Below are positions 5,414 through 6,468 of a stretch of DNA of 6,468 nucleotides, in pieces. The translations under genes and the position numbers were made by a program. Position 1 is the first letter of the stretch; each line of letters opens with the position of its first letter. Source of the stretch: JAFGIG01 sp964397545 (lineage in GTDB: Bacteria; SDB-A); NCBI GenBank assembly GCA_964397545.1, contig CAYNIW010000038.1, positions 1 to 6,468 on the forward strand. Direction: 5' to 3'. The notes beneath the pieces were generated by a model. The model saw only the letters and a program-made list of their open reading frames with translations. It made no database searches and was not told the DNA's origin.

Positions 5414-6468
5414 ATGAAAAATCTTATTCCTTATTTCATAGCAGAAAAATACCAAAAAGGACAGTATAACGGACGCTTTAACGGCATTTCACTTTTTGTC
5501 GATATATCGGGTTTTACCTCCATTACAAACAAATTAATGAAACAGGACAAGGAAGGCGCGGAAATAATGTCGGACATCATAAACAGAATTTTCGAACCTT
5601 CCGTGAATTCAGTCTATCGTAATAAAGGTTTCGTCACTCATTTCGCAGGAGACGCTTTCGTCGCCGTCTTTCCTTCAAAAAACAAAAATCATTTAATCTC
5701 TGCACTATGTTCAGCAATCGAAATTCGTGATCTTTTAATACGTATGGGCAGTCATCAAACCAAGTTCGGCTGTTTTGAGCTTTCCATAAAAATTGGAATA
5801 TCGTTCGGCGAAATCCAATGGGGCATAATAGATAATCAAGAGCAAAATGCGTATTTTTTCAGAGGCGCCGCCATTGACGGGTCTGCAAACTGCGAAAAGG
5901 TCTGTCCTGTTAACAGTATTGTCTTTGACAAGCCGGTAAAGTTTAACCCGGGATTTTTTAATGCCGATTATGTGAAGATTAAAAATGGTTATTTTAAATT
6001 AAAGTCGTTGAAAGTCATTAAATCTTCAAAAGGGAGAATAAAGCCTGTAAGCCCAAACATTCAAAAGAATTTCTATGATGAAGCTGTTTTAAAAAAACCT
6101 TCATACGGAGAATTCAGAGAAGTCATTAGTTGTTTCATATCGTTTAATCCACAAAAAACAAGCACTCATCAAATAAAGCTTCTGATTAACAATGCCCGGA
6201 AATTCGGGGGTTATTTCAACAATGTCAATTATGGGGATAAAGGCGCTTTCGCACTTGTTTTTTTCGGAATTCCTTTTGCAACAGAAAGATTCGCCGAGAA
6301 AGCTTGCGATTTTTTGATTTCATTGTATGAAATCGAGGGATTTGAATTTAAAGCCGGTGCATCGCTCGGTAAGGTTTATTCAGGATTCCGAGGAAGCCGG
6401 AAAAGAGCTGAATACGTGTGCCTGGGCTCAGCAGTTAATCTCGCAGCGAGACTAATGGTTGAGTGTGA
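5414..6468 (+). CDS. Tandem class III adenylate/guanylate cyclase, soluble adenylyl cyclase type (3' end outside window)
   Basis: The visible 351 residues contain two class III cyclase lobes, predicted to form 3',5'-cAMP (or cGMP) from the nucleoside triphosphate in the cytoplasm. Lobe C1 (about 24-175) has LFVDISGFT (27-35) with Asp30 and FAGDAF (77-82) with Asp80, the two metal ligands 50 residues apart. Lobe C2 (about 232-351) has Ser243 in place of the first Asp, GDKG (274-277) with Lys276, and VNLAARLM (341-348) with Asn342 and Arg346, as expected of the complementary lobe. One active site at the C1-C2 interface is therefore likely. ATG 5414 is the first ATG after the in-frame stop at 5330, and the MKNLIPYFIAEKY opening fits the family; there is no Shine-Dalgarno. 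Position 335, equivalent to the Thr that recognises adenine in mammalian sAC, is Val, so the substrate is not certain. Such proteins commonly continue into AAA_16 and TPR domains, here beyond the edge. Confidence 0.94.
   Translation, partial: MKNLIPYFIAEKYQKGQYNGRFNGISLFVDISGFTSITNKLMKQDKEGAEIMSDIINRIFEPSVNSVYRNKGFVTHFAGDAFVAVFPSKNKNHLISALCSAIEIRDLLIRMGSHQTKFGCFELSIKIGISFGEIQWGIIDNQEQNAYFFRGAAIDGSANCEKVCPVNSIVFDKPVKFNPGFFNADYVKIKNGYFKLKSLKVIKSSKGRIKPVSPNIQKNFYDEAVLKKPSYGEFREVISCFISFNPQKTSTHQIKLLINNARKFGGYFNNVNYGDKGAFALVFFGIPFATERFAEKACDFLISLYEIEGFEFKAGASLGKVYSGFRGSRKRAEYVCLGSAVNLAARLMVEC

Overview
This AT-rich window carries two large bacterial signalling genes transcribed divergently from a 65-bp spacer. 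The minus-strand gene is complete: 1,724 codons, filling positions 174-5348. The plus-strand gene starts at 5414 and is cut by the right edge after 351 codons. I see no tRNA or rRNA gene, CRISPR array, insertion sequence or prophage gene. The organism cannot be named from this sequence. The combination of a eukaryotic-like Ser/Thr kinase, a STAND/AAA ATPase, TPRs, a sigma54 activator and a tandem class III cyclase suggests a signalling-rich Gram-negative-type bacterium with low GC. Candidates are a deltaproteobacterial, spirochaete or candidate-phylum lineage (inference only). Neither gene has a recognisable Shine-Dalgarno sequence.

Layout. Positions 1-173 hold no convincing gene, but contain a perfect 14-bp palindrome at the left edge and a weak AT-rich hairpin that may end the minus-strand transcript. 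Positions 174-5348 (minus) encode one polypeptide with, in order: a PknB-like protein kinase, an AAA_16/STAND-type ATPase, a TPR array with an exact 40-residue period, a GAF domain, a sigma54-dependent AAA+ activator and a Fis-type helix-turn-helix. Positions 5349-5413 form the divergent promoter region. From 5414 to the edge (plus) lies a tandem adenylate/guanylate cyclase of the soluble adenylyl cyclase (sAC) type. Its first lobe carries both metal-binding aspartates. The second lobe carries the Lys, Asn and Arg expected of the partner lobe.

How they may work together (inference). The minus-strand protein could run from signal input to transcription output in one chain: kinase and GAF as inputs, ATPase and TPR as a switch or scaffold, and opening of sigma54 promoters as output. 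The neighbour would make a cyclic nucleotide. Bacterial cyclases of this type often continue into an AAA_16 ATPase and TPRs, so the pair may be modular cousins with different ends. The points most worth checking are degenerate catalytic motifs in the kinase (DFD for DFG, Ser for the alpha-C Glu, a reduced glycine loop), GAFSGA in the sigma54 module, and substitutions in the cyclase at positions equivalent to the bicarbonate- and base-recognition residues of mammalian sAC.
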